Shown here piece after piece: positions 19,344-27,240 of a DNA stretch of 27,240 bases. Below the pieces are notes generated by a model. The model was not told where the DNA came from and searched no databases. It worked only from the letters and a program-made list of their open reading frames with translations. Origin of the DNA: Knufia peltigerae (taxonomy: Eukaryota > Ascomycota > Eurotiomycetes > Chaetothyriales > Trichomeriaceae); the NCBI GenBank assembly GCA_030247855.1, contig JAPDRN010000234.1, forward strand, positions 1 through 27,240. The letters run 5' to 3'. Numbering within the stretch: the stretch's first letter is position 1; every line of letters starts with the position of its first letter. Both the position numbers and the translations under genes were made by a program.

Positions 19344-20991
19344 TCAATGGACACCGTCGCTGCGTGGTGTTCGATTTTGCAACGGCGTGCTTTCGAGAGC
19401 ATTCAGAAAACTCCGACCCCATCGGATACTGTTCTGTCAGTTTACTCAATCCGGTCTGGATATACTGGTCTCTTACCTGGTGTACTTATTGACCACCTTG
19501 GCACACTCGTCATACTTTTTGATTCGTTCAGCTGCCGGTAAGGTAAGCGCTTCATTAATGGCCTCCGCACAGCGAGGTGTGTCCCATGGATTAGTAATAA
19601 GTGCCCCTGGAAGCATCTTTGCAGCTCCAGTGTACTGAGATAAAAGCAAGACCCCTTTCCGGTCTTGTTGACATGCGACATACTCGTAGCTGACCAAATT
19701 CATGCCGTCCTGTATTGAGGAGATAAAACAGACATCCGCCATGGCATACAAGGCGCAAAGTTCCTCGAACGGAACCGACTTATACATATAGTGGATCGGA
19801 GTATAGTCAATTCGTGCTGACGCCAGAGAGTCAGAATCGAGGTATACCAACTGGGATATTTTGGCTTACAATGTTTACCATTGATCCTACCCACCTGCCT
19901 CTCAACCGCATCCCGTAGTTTTGCATACTCGAGGACGTCGGTTCGACTAGGCACAGCAACTTGAATTAATACAACCTTGCCTACCCATTCAGGAAAGTCA
20001 TCGAGCAGCTTATCGAACGCCGCGAGCCTCTGCGGCATGCCCTTGATATAGTCCAGTCTGTCAACTCCTAAGATGATTTTGCGACCAGCAAATGAGCGTT
20101 CTGAGAGCGAAATCTGGCTTTGAACGCCTGCGGTATTGACCGTTTCTCTGAAGCTGTCCGGATCGATACCGATTGCAAAATGCTCGACCATGACTTTCCG
20201 GCCATGGTAGTGCAGGTCGTGCGGAGAACAGTGGACTTCCCTTAACGTTTGTCAGAATCAACCATCGCCATAAGGGCATTCCTTACTCAAGGACAGCCTC
20301 GCATCCACTAATGAGGCGGTCCGCGTAGTCTTTGATGTGCAGCCCTACCAAATCACAGCTGAGAATGCTGTTGCATATCTCTTCGCGGAGTGGCAAAATG
20401 GCAAAAGAGTCCTCTCGCGGAAATGGTGTGTGTAAGAAGAACCCGATTCTGATGACTTTCCTCTTTTCGAGTCGTTCGCGAAGGATTCCCGGAAGCAGCA
20501 GCAATTGATAATCGTGAATCCAGATTAGATCACCATTTTCAACATGTGGAACAATATAGTCGGCAAAAATCTCGTTGACTTCGCGGTACTTTGCCAACCA
20601 TTTGGAGTTGAACAGTGCTTTCTCGGGCATGTTGTGCAACAAAGGCCACAGGACCTGATCTGGTTTTCGTCAGGCTTACATGTCAGAATGCGCTGTAGCA
20701 TGACATACTGCAAAACCCGGTGTAATAGTTGCTGGCCGTTTCTTTGGACAGGAAGACAGGGACAGCCTTGCAACGCTCTGCCACCTCATGGCTGATCGTG
20801 TCTCTGTCCGACCGGTGCACGTCGATACCAGGCCATCCAAACCACTGGAACTTCATCTTTTCCTGCAAACCATGAAGAGAAGATGCCAGGCCGCCAGAAG
20901 ACATTTGGTAGTTGAATGTGCCATCATCTTGCACGGTTATCGTCATAGGTAGCCGGTTGGCCACCACCAGAACCCGGCAGTCATCGTCCAT
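19344..20991 (-). CDS. tps1: Alpha,alpha-trehalose-phosphate synthase (Tps1, GT20 family)
   Basis: This cytosolic glycosyltransferase makes trehalose-6-phosphate from UDP-glucose and glucose-6-phosphate, the first step of trehalose synthesis. Five exons: 20991-20709, 20659-20287, 20240-19879, 19816-19477, 19428-19344, with introns of 49, 46, 62 and 48 nt. All phases close and give 480 residues, the normal Tps1 length. Motifs in order are VVANRLPMTI and SSGGLASSL near the N-terminus, FQWFGWPGIDV, LIWIHDYQLLLLPGILR, GFFLHTPFPREDSF, IGIDPDSF, GVDRLDYIKGMPQRLAAF (277 onward), PIHYMYKS and DGMNLVSYEYV (376 onward). The tail WGRSFLNALES matches the family. The usual GFHTYDYARHF-type segment reads GLHIKDYADRL, so this may be a divergent second copy rather than the main Tps1. 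A TTATAA lies 63 bp upstream and one AGGGG (STRE-like) 167-171 bp upstream of the start. Confidence 0.92.
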
Positions 20992-21887
20992 CGTAGGTGG
21001 GCAGATTTACTGTGGTCCTGTGGGAAAGCCGACATGGATGCGGATGTGGCACCTTATAAGATGGAGTTGGCGGTGGCGCGGCGGCGGCTTGGCCGCTGTA
21101 GGACTTACATCATGTGGAGAACAGTGAGACCAATTTTGTGGACCAGGTTCCTGAAGTCCCCTTGAAAGCGGCCACATCAAAGTTGCTTAGTCGGGTCGAA
21201 CTTTACCCCGGCGTGGGATGTGTTGAGCTAACCATAACCAATCCGCGGATTGTGTTGTGCCAATTTCACTGGAGTGGCAGCAGAGGAACCATCTCAGGTC
21301 TGTAAGCCTACCCAACCATGACAATACCAGAAGAAAGTGGATAATTGCCTCAGCTAGGCAAAAGATGCACATTAACAAGACGAATGTTGCGTTGACGTAG
21401 AAAGCATTTAGACCTAATTTAGGCCTAGGCAAGATCAGAACTGCCTGGGCAGAATTGGTAACCCACCCTCGCCCACGGGAACTGATTCGCAGCCGGTTAC
21501 GAGCTAGCTCAATCTCCCTGAATTCCATATGCAAAGTTAGGCGGCGCCAGGCGCCCGTTAGGGACTAGCATATTACGACCTGGGATTACTATTCGCTATG
21601 ACAGATACGCCAGACCGAGCCTGCCCCAGCCCGGCCACAACCTTCACGGACAGCTACAGTTGCGACAACGACACCCTGAGACGGCCCAGTGGCTACTCAA
21701 TAGTCAATGTTCGCCGACTGGAAATGCTTGAGATCTTCGTTGCTGTGGCTTCACGGTAGTGGTACGTCGCGACTGCAGAAAACCATGCCACAACTGATTG
21801 GTCCAACGAAGCGATTTTCTTTCGATTGCCCATAATCACGATTTGCCGACTCTGCCTGGGCATGCATGCGGACAGGCTCGGGGCACG
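20992..21887. other. Intergenic region upstream of the tps1-like gene
   Basis: No convincing gene. One minus-strand frame (21187-21534) is open for 115 codons but its composition is irregular and no motif is seen. The tps1 side holds a TATA-like element and one AGGGG on the minus strand (21162-21158). An imperfect relative of the SET-promoter palindrome, CTGCCTGGGCAG, lies at 21441-21452, with one mismatch in the centre; this may be chance. Confidence 0.45.
21054..21059 (-). promoter_or_regulatory. TATA-like element of the tps1-like gene
   Basis: TTATAA reads the same on both strands and sits 63 bp upstream of ATG 20991, in a GC-rich surrounding (GGCGGTGGCGCGGCGGCGGC follows upstream on the plus strand). 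Position suits a core promoter TATA box. Confidence 0.35.
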
Positions 21888-22136
21888 TTACTGGAACTCG
21901 TTATCTTGTCCTTCTCCACCATGGACCTTCGAATCACTTGACTGTACAGAAGAGGGCGCTTCATGAGTCAGGTAACTTAGATCATTTGTTGTCGTGGTTG
22001 CCCATTTTCCACCAGGGAGATTTTTCTGGTTGAACAAGTTAAAGTAAGTCTGATGAGGGTTTGAAATTAGATTGATCTCTGGTAAACCTAGAGAGTGGCT
22101 GGGCATGGTGGATTCACAGTCATTGGCATTGGCCAT
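21888..22136 (-). CDS. Hypothetical small hydrophilic protein, 82 residues (doubtful)
   Basis: The frame begins at ATG 22136 (MANANDCESTMPSHSLGLPE) and ends KVHGGEGQDNEFQ. Composition (many Asn, Ser, Thr, Gln) is compatible with a disordered protein or a last exon, but I do not recognise a family and no donor/acceptor pair upstream is compelling. No signal peptide or membrane segment. Confidence 0.25.
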   Translation of the reverse strand: MANANDCESTMPSHSLGLPEINLISNPHQTYFNLFNQKNLPGGKWATTTTNDLSYLTHEAPSSVQSSDSKVHGGEGQDNEFQ

Positions 22137-22375
22137 GCAAGGAAGAGCCTATACTCCTCGTTTAACATGGTTCGGGAGGTTGCGAATAGCGGATGTTGGT
22201 GGATGAGATCAACCTCGCAACCCACCAACTCGAATCCACAACCCACTGCGACGAACCGCATAAACGTACAGATGCATAGATAGCCTATGCTTCGACATTA
22301 ACTACACAGGGCAGTCGTCGCTCGCGGATTGTTGCGGCGTGTCCGGAATTTTGGCATACTTTCCCCTGGAAATAG

Positions 22376-22705
22376 TCACGAACTATGTCCCCGGGATTGA
22401 AATATTGGAGATGTGTCGTTGGACGTGCTACACGGACAATTCGTGATAACAATTACTATTGACTCTTCATACTGCCGCCATATGCTCGCCGTCTTTTGTC
22501 TCCACTCGTCACCAAGCTCAGCCTGTTGACGCAAGAGATCTTCAATACTGATCCAAGACCGAAAGGCCAGAAGCTCCTGAGAGTTGGCAAATGAGATTTC
22601 TAGACTCATGAGAAAGAAGAAGTAACACCCTCTTTGCCCAATAGAATGGAGAGTAAGATGAAGTTGAAACAGACAATCGGCGGAGACCAGGAACCATCCA
22701 CTCAT
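22376..22705 (-). CDS. Hypothetical protein, 109 residues (doubtful)
   Basis: From ATG 22705 the frame reads MSGWFLVSADCLFQLHLTLH, a hydrophobic start, then an amphipathic helical stretch (SWISIEDLLRQQAELGDEWR, QKTASIWRQYEES) that looks coding, then a less convincing Ser/Thr-rich end. It could be one exon of a larger minus-strand gene that includes the frame at 21888-22136, but I could not join them with a good intron. Family unknown. Confidence 0.3.
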   Translation of the reverse strand: MSGWFLVSADCLFQLHLTLHSIGQRGCYFFFLMSLEISFANSQELLAFRSWISIEDLLRQQAELGDEWRQKTASIWRQYEESIVIVITNCPCSTSNDTSPIFQSRGHSS

Positions 22706-22937
22706 GGTGAAGACCACTTGTAGACAGCCAGCCAAAATATACAGTGCTTCTGCCGAAGTAGTCAGTGCAAGGTATCCCTACGGATGGTTTAACATATTCT
22801 TCCCTTCAACAGCTTACAAGTTAAATTCTCTCTTCGCTTTCCAGTTCCATTCGTTTACTCATCTAATACAAATATGCGCTGGTACATTCTAGGATAAGTG
22901 GAGTTGATCCACCTCTACGTCTCTTCACGGTTAAGCA

Positions 22938-23538
22938 TGGCGTTTCCCGATCGTTGTTGGATTCCCGAAATGCTCAAATACATCATTTTGTGGCTGTCTT
23001 TTGGATGGGAGAGAGTTGCCCAGATAATTTACCTTCTGGCTCCGTCGCGGAGAACCCTATAACCTCTGAGGGGCGCTCGGGCTCTTCCACACAACCCTGT
23101 GTATATCATCAGGAAAGCTCCCTCGTCACTTCTCAAGCCTCTACTACCCTCCTAATGAACTTTTTTTTCCTCGAAAGCTATTTGGCACTTAACCATTCCT
23201 AATTCCGGACTTCCCGCTGCGGTGGAACTGATTATTCTAAACCACTCCACATTACATGACATAACCTACGAGCTGTGACGACCATGCAGCGAAGTAGCCA
23301 CAGTCTTCTTGTGCGCCTGACAAGAGTACCGAGACCGCAAATTGTTTGTCACGATGTTAATGGAGTCTCCATTTCCGGACGAAGACTGGCCGCCTGCATC
23401 GTCTGGGGAAGACTACACGTTCGCGCAGGAGGAGAAGTTCCTCATGCCTGGGAAGCTCCGACTCTTATATTATACTATACACAGGACAGTTAAGGGCGCT
23501 ATAGAGCGTTTTCGAGTCTCAATAATCAAGTCTTGATT
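22938..23538 (+). pseudogene. Unrecognised coding remnants
   Basis: Short plus-strand peptides that look coding appear in different frames without a continuous gene: MAFPDRCWIPEMLKYIILWL from ATG 22938 (stop after 41 codons), SGLPAAVELIILNHSTLHDI around 23204-23278, and PFPDEDWPPASSGEDYTFAQ around 23363-23422. Together they suggest one degraded gene, possibly a relative of the leucine-rich or F-box type proteins nearby, but I cannot name it. The remainder of 22736-22937 holds nothing I recognise. Confidence 0.3.
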
Positions 23539-23652
23539 TTCTGCTGGGGGATTCAGGCGCTTTGACTCAGTTGCGAAGATATTAAAGCCAGTCTCGCAGC
23601 GACTCGGTGGCTTATCACCTGTGAGGTGCTCGTGTTGGGTGTTGTAGAGCAT
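23539..23652 (-). pseudogene. N-terminal fragment of a pseudokinase paralogue
   Basis: The minus-strand peptide HEHLTGDKPPSRCETGFN followed by ESKRLNPPAEN matches DDHLTDGETPSRRGTGFNPA and GSKPLNPPAA of the pseudokinase at 1154-2354. The part corresponding to the kinase fold is absent: beyond about 23538 the sequence no longer matches. The surrounding upstream DNA is also shared, so this is a truncated copy rather than an independent gene. Confidence 0.6.
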
Positions 23653-23896
23653 TAGAAGATATCTTTATAATATAAATGGGCATAGAGAAGACGATGGTGA
23701 AGAAAACTCTTTTAAACATCGGTATATAAGGGTTAAGCAGATATAGTACTATCGTGGCCGAGCTAAGGCTGGCCTTAAGAGACGAGACACAAGGGATTCG
23801 ACGTTCGATCTAGACGACGAAACGGGTGAGAAGCTACGATAAGAGGCTAGAGACAGCGTGAGTAACATTCTCACACTCATGTCAGCCCTTCCTCCC

Positions 23897-23953
23897 GGGG
23901 CCCATTTTGGTCCTCGGGGCCCGTTCTGATCCTAGGGGCCCGTTCAAGTTTGA
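23897..23953. repeat. 19-bp GC-rich tandem repeat, three units
   Basis: Units start at 23897, 23916 and 23935 with GGGGCCC followed by RTT and a variable TTGGTCCTC / CTGATCCTA tail. The homologous position in the other copy (from 2559) has only two units at the same 19-bp period. Confidence 0.75.
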
Positions 23954-24272
23954 TGTTGAATTCAACGGGACGAGATCGATCAGGATGAAGGAGCAGTTCT
24001 GGATCCGAACGCTAAACCACCCTGTCAGTCGAAAAGAGAGTCTGGTTGGAAGGAAGGCACGGTTTCCGTATATAACGGATGTCGCCAAATCTCCGGGAGC
24101 CGCTGAAAACGGCCAAAACAGATGCATTCTGAGGAACATCTACTTCATTTGGGTTCCCTCTTGTCCTGAGTCTTCCGCCGCTCCGATTCGGTTCTACTTC
24201 GCTCTGCCTCTTGGAAACCAGCTTTGAAAGAGCGTCCGCTATACAATACTCTCTTGTCACCTTCGAAGAAAA

Positions 24273-25478
24273 ATGGACTTCCAACCTCAGCTTCCACCCG
24301 AAACATGGACGGAGATCTTCAAGACGCTGTCTAGGATGCGACGTTGGTCACAAGAAAATGACATTAAAAGTGTACGGCTCACTTGTCGGCTTTTTAACCA
24401 GCTTGCGACCCCTTTTCTCATGTCCGAGATATTTTGTGCGCCTTTGTCTTCCACCTTAACGAAACTTACAGCCGTGTTGCATCATCCTATTCTCAGTAGA
24501 TCAATCAAGACAGTTGTCTATGCTTCTAGGCGATATCAAGCAATGGGGTTTCAGGACTACCAACAAGCAGTGGAAGAATCATCATGGCCCGGATATTCTT
24601 CACCTCAGTGCGAAGCGGATGTTTTAGAGTTGGAGGCGATGTTTTCTCTATACAAACAACATTATCAAGACCAAACCATGATGGAGAGGTCTGGGGAGCT
24701 TACGGCGCGTCTTTGCTCAGCCCTTACGCGGCTGCCAAATGTGGAGAGAGTCATCATATCGCCCAATATCTATTGCTACCTCGACAACGCCCTGTCTTCA
24801 AACTATTTTCTGGATCCTGAATCTGCTTATGATGAAGCATTTCTCTATGTCTGCCGCATCTTGTCGCTCACAGATACCAAAATACGAGAACTCAGGGTTG
24901 AAGATGCTGAGACCGAAGATCATGAATGTGGTGGGCTGACTGCAGAGGCCTTCCAAGAAATGTCACTCCTGGATTCCAGCCATTGTCGTAACGTCTTCCG
25001 AGGCATTCGAACCCTGGACCTGACAGCTCAAGATGAGGCAAAAGGTGGTTGGATCATAGGCCAATTGGCAGATTTTCTGTCTTGCGCCACCGAACTGGAG
25101 AACTTATCGATTACTGGTTGCTTTTGTTGTCCCCTTCGCCCAGAACATTTTCTGAGAACAACGACGTGGCGCTGTTTAACTACACTGAGCCTCTTTCACA
25201 CAATTTTTTGTCAAGAAGAACTGTTAGCCTTCCTAAGAAGACACTCAACCACCCTGAAGGACCTTTCATTCTTTTTCGTCGGAGTGCGAAATGGTTCGTG
25301 GAAGGCGGTCTTGACAGGAATGAAGTCTTCACTGTCTCTACAAAGTATCGACGTCTTTGATTTGCATGAGTTAAACGACGACGGATATGGAACAGATGTG
25401 TTTGTACCAGTAGCTGCGGTACGAGGTTACCTCTTAGGAGATGATTGTCATCCACTCGAGCAGCTTGGCCCGGAGTAG
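24273..25478 (+). CDS. F-box protein
   Basis: F-box proteins are substrate receptors of SCF ubiquitin ligases and bind Skp1 through the N-terminal F-box. A single exon runs from ATG 24273 to TAG 25478, 401 residues. The F-box is at residues about 5-50: LPPETWTEIFKTLSRM, then VRLTCRLFNQLATPFLMSEI. The rest has leucine-rich-type segments (IRTLDLTAQDEAKGGW, ATELENLSITGCFCCPL, RCLTTLSLFHTIFCQEELLA) that suggest a divergent leucine-rich recognition domain ending with GYLLGDDCHPLEQLGPE. No membrane segment or signal peptide. Such genes are expanded and variable among Aspergillus and Penicillium species. The upstream 250 bp borders the dispersed repeat; downstream lies an exonuclease remnant on the same strand. 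Confidence 0.88.
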   Translation: MDFQPQLPPETWTEIFKTLSRMRRWSQENDIKSVRLTCRLFNQLATPFLMSEIFCAPLSSTLTKLTAVLHHPILSRSIKTVVYASRRYQAMGFQDYQQAVEESSWPGYSSPQCEADVLELEAMFSLYKQHYQDQTMMERSGELTARLCSALTRLPNVERVIISPNIYCYLDNALSSNYFLDPESAYDEAFLYVCRILSLTDTKIRELRVEDAETEDHECGGLTAEAFQEMSLLDSSHCRNVFRGIRTLDLTAQDEAKGGWIIGQLADFLSCATELENLSITGCFCCPLRPEHFLRTTTWRCLTTLSLFHTIFCQEELLAFLRRHSTTLKDLSFFFVGVRNGSWKAVLTGMKSSLSLQSIDVFDLHELNDDGYGTDVFVPVAAVRGYLLGDDCHPLEQLGPE

Positions 25479-25586
25479 CCACTGAAAAGAAAGCTGTCGG
25501 GAGGCCTAAAAGAGTTGCTGCTGGCCGTCAAGTGGTGAGTAGTATAGGTTTAGTTAGCGTTCAGTACTTCAGGTGTCAAAAGAAAG

Positions 25587-26148
25587 ATGCTAAAGAATAT
25601 TCTTCAGAACAAAAAGATCCCAAAGATCTTCTTCGACGTTCGCACCGATTTAGATGCCTTATTTGCGCGTTTCGGCGTTGTGTTGCAGGGCGTGGAGGAT
25701 ATTCAGCTTATAAAGAGTGCCGTGAGGAAGACTACGGCATCGAGGAAGTTCTTGAGTGGCCTGGCTAAATACGTTGAGGAGAATGTGCTTATGTTGCTCG
25801 GTAACAAGACGGGCTAGAAGCAAGTGAAGGAGAACGAGGAGCGATTATTCAAAACGGATCATAACGGTATGTATGAGCCAGTGTCCAATCCTCAAGGATA
25901 TTATATCTTATCATGTTGGTGATGTCCAGAACCTTCCCCTGAGTTGCGCCATAAGGAAAATGCAGAGCTTTCAGTGGCGAGACTTAGTCAATGAAGAATC
26001 CATGAAGCGCGTCTCGGCGTCTCACAAACCAGAGTACCGGCGCCACGGCTCAGACATGGCTCCGTGGAGTGAAGACAAGAATAGGACTTTGGACGAGTGG
26101 AGTTGGGTTCCTCCTCCTCGTGACTACTTCGGTGACGACGACAATTGA
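25587..26148 (+). pseudogene. 3'-5' exonuclease-family protein remnant (C-terminal part, frameshifted)
   Basis: The first frame (25587 on) reads LQNKKIPKIFFDVRTDLDAL then FARFGVVLQGVEDIQLIKSA, a pattern I associate with a fungal family of DEDD-type 3'-5' exonuclease domain proteins. It meets a TAG at 25815-25817, yet the homologous-looking sequence continues in frame (NEERLFKTDHNGMYEP), then resumes one frame over as DIISYHVGDVQNLP, MQSFQWRDLVNEESMKRVSA and LDEWSWVPPPRDYFGDDDN before a stop at 26146-26148. Acidic residues (DLDEDDGWDGDG) continue in frame beyond that stop. The N-terminal part with the first catalytic acidic motif is not found upstream. One stop, one frameshift and a missing 5' half indicate a pseudogene. 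Confidence 0.6.
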
Positions 26149-26290
26149 GATTTGGACGAAGATGACGGTTGGGATGGCGATGGTCTGAAGAGCTGTAGGG
26201 ATATCAGCAGATGGGACTATTAATATTCCGACTGAGCTTTATGAACTGGTTAACGTATCAATGATTTCAATCACAACCTTCGATACAAAG

Positions 26291-27240
26291 CTAAGAGACT
26301 GACAACGCAACCGGGCCCGCCAAGGTTGCGAGGGCCAGGTCATAGTCATTATCAGGCAATTGACTTGTGACCGCTGCAAACACCGCCCCATTGAGTCCTT
26401 GCGGTACATCCGCAACTCCCCTGCCTTGACCAACGATCGATAATACCGTATACATCGGCACATTCAGCTGATTGGTCCAGCCCACAAACAACTGTTTTCC
26501 CTGCTCGAAAACGAATGGCATCTGCATCGGATCCCACGAGAATGCCATTTCTGACGGAACCACGGTGGTGCTCGCAGCGGTAGCGGGGCGCGTGGTGGTA
26601 TTTTGATATGGCGCGATGCTCGACGCTATTCCCGTGGCCGCTGAGGATCTGTTGTCAGCCGTAGTCGGGGCTGACACCGTTAACGTGGGCAGAATTGGTA
26701 GTGGGAGTTCCGTTGGACACGATCCAGGCACGATAAATGGAAGAGCCAAATTGTATGCCCAGATACTGCTAATCCCGGTGTCAAATGGAGCTGGGTTAGG
26801 GACTCTGCCACCCACATGGCGGAAGAAGGCGTCGTGGCGGGACTCGACTGTCACGATCGACGACACCGTATTGACAATCCCAGGATCAGTGTACGAGGCT
26901 CGATCGACCAGCCCGATAAGTGCGCTGATGCCCACTGAGGTGATGATGTCGCCAAGGGCGATGAACTCATCAATGGACGCCACCGGGAAGGAATACTGGC
27001 AAGGAGCAATTACAGGGGCTTCATAGCCGTTGAGCAGATTCGCAATTGTTGCAACGTGTACTTCCTCCTGCTATAGAAGGCACAAAACATTAGACTGACA
27101 CAGAACCGGGATGGTCAACTTACCGCCGCGATTGCGCTGAGAACTTCGGTCGTGTCATTTGCGTAGCCCGCCGTTCCCCAGGTAGAAATATTTTGAAGTC
27201 CGCTTTGAAGATAGGATAATTCCAGGTTTTCGAGAAAGAG
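26291..27240 (-). CDS. Rds1-like ferritin-like domain protein, 5' part outside the window
   Basis: This looks like a secreted or cell-surface stress/development protein of the fungal Rds1/LsdA type, with a ferritin-like helical bundle; its molecular activity is not established. The visible exons are 27240-27124 (39 codons, open to the edge) and 27070-26291, joined by a 53-nt GT-AG intron (27123-27071), giving 298 residues to the TAG stop. The ferritin-like helices carry FLENLELSYLQSGLQNI, EVLSAIAAQEEVHVATIANL, FIALGDIITSVGISALIGLV and IVNTVSSIVTVESRHDAFFR; the Glu and His in the QEEVH and ESRHD motifs would be the metal-ligand candidates. A Ser/Thr-rich linker (about APYQNTTTRPATAASTTVV) separates this from a C-terminal beta-rich part. 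The start and signal peptide lie beyond the right edge. Confidence 0.85.

Larger units (their letters stand above)
23539..24015. repeat. Dispersed direct repeat, copy 2 of the pseudokinase 5' region
   Basis: It matches 2125-2650 in the same orientation, about 21.4 kb away, with substitutions and small indels throughout. Shared segments include CTGCTGGGGGATTCAGG, GACGTTCGATCTAGACGACG, TTCCTCCCGGGGCCCATTTT and GGATCCGAA. The right limit is only 250 bp before the F-box gene start. Divergence is considerable, so the duplication is not recent. Confidence 0.7.

Noticed and set aside
21441..21452. CTGCCTGGGCAG as a third copy of the SET-promoter palindrome
   Set aside because: It matches only the 12-bp core with one mismatch, lacks the T/A flanks and the ACGTCA block, and lies before an unrelated gene; chance is likely.

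Overview
The window reads as nuclear DNA of a filamentous ascomycete, most likely Eurotiales (Aspergillus/Penicillium type). The evidence is many short GT-AG introns (46-96 nt) that restore clean reading frames, gene density of about one per 2-3 kb on both strands, and typical mould protein families: a ferric reductase, a fungal Bor1 transporter, Tps1, an Rds1-type ferritin-like protein, an eEF3/New1-type ABC-F protein, F-box and SET-domain proteins. No tRNA, rRNA, CRISPR array or intact transposon was seen.

Layout. 1-897 (-): ferric reductase, cut by the left edge. 1154-2354 (-): pseudokinase-like gene whose three introns all lack a GT donor. 2774-3659 (+): four-helix membrane protein. 4276-6435 (-): Bor1/SLC4 anion transporter. 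7448-9790 (+): five-exon SET-domain protein. 10799-12184 (-): arrestin-like protein with a C-terminal LPPY motif. 12896-13740 (-): decayed paralogue of the SET gene, facing the intact one and lacking the catalytic half. 14346-17591 (+): full-length eEF3/New1-type ABC-F ATPase. 19344-20991 (-): trehalose-6-phosphate synthase in five exons. 23539-24015: second copy of the 5' part of the pseudokinase locus. 24273-25478 (+): F-box protein. 25587-26148 (+): broken 3'-5' exonuclease-family remnant. 26291-27240 (-): Rds1-like ferritin-domain protein, cut by the right edge.

The window mixes housekeeping-type genes (Bor1, Tps1, ABC-F, ferric reductase) with fast-evolving accessory genes (SET copies, pseudokinase copies, F-box, exonuclease remnant, arrestin), so it looks like an accessory or duplication-prone region. 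The most unusual signal is a shared promoter module at both SET copies: a perfect palindrome with core CTGCCCGGGCAG, then an ACGTCA site and a GCCAAGGSGCC block, 90-170 bp upstream of each start. This suggests a coordinately regulated lineage-specific family. Other points are the GC/GG splice donors of the pseudokinase, its partial duplicate 21 kb away with a different number of 19-bp tandem repeats, and an altered second ABC signature (LSDGQ) in the ABC-F protein.

All exon models were derived by hand from splice consensus and frame continuity; none has transcript support here. Family names come from recognising conserved motifs, not from database searches.
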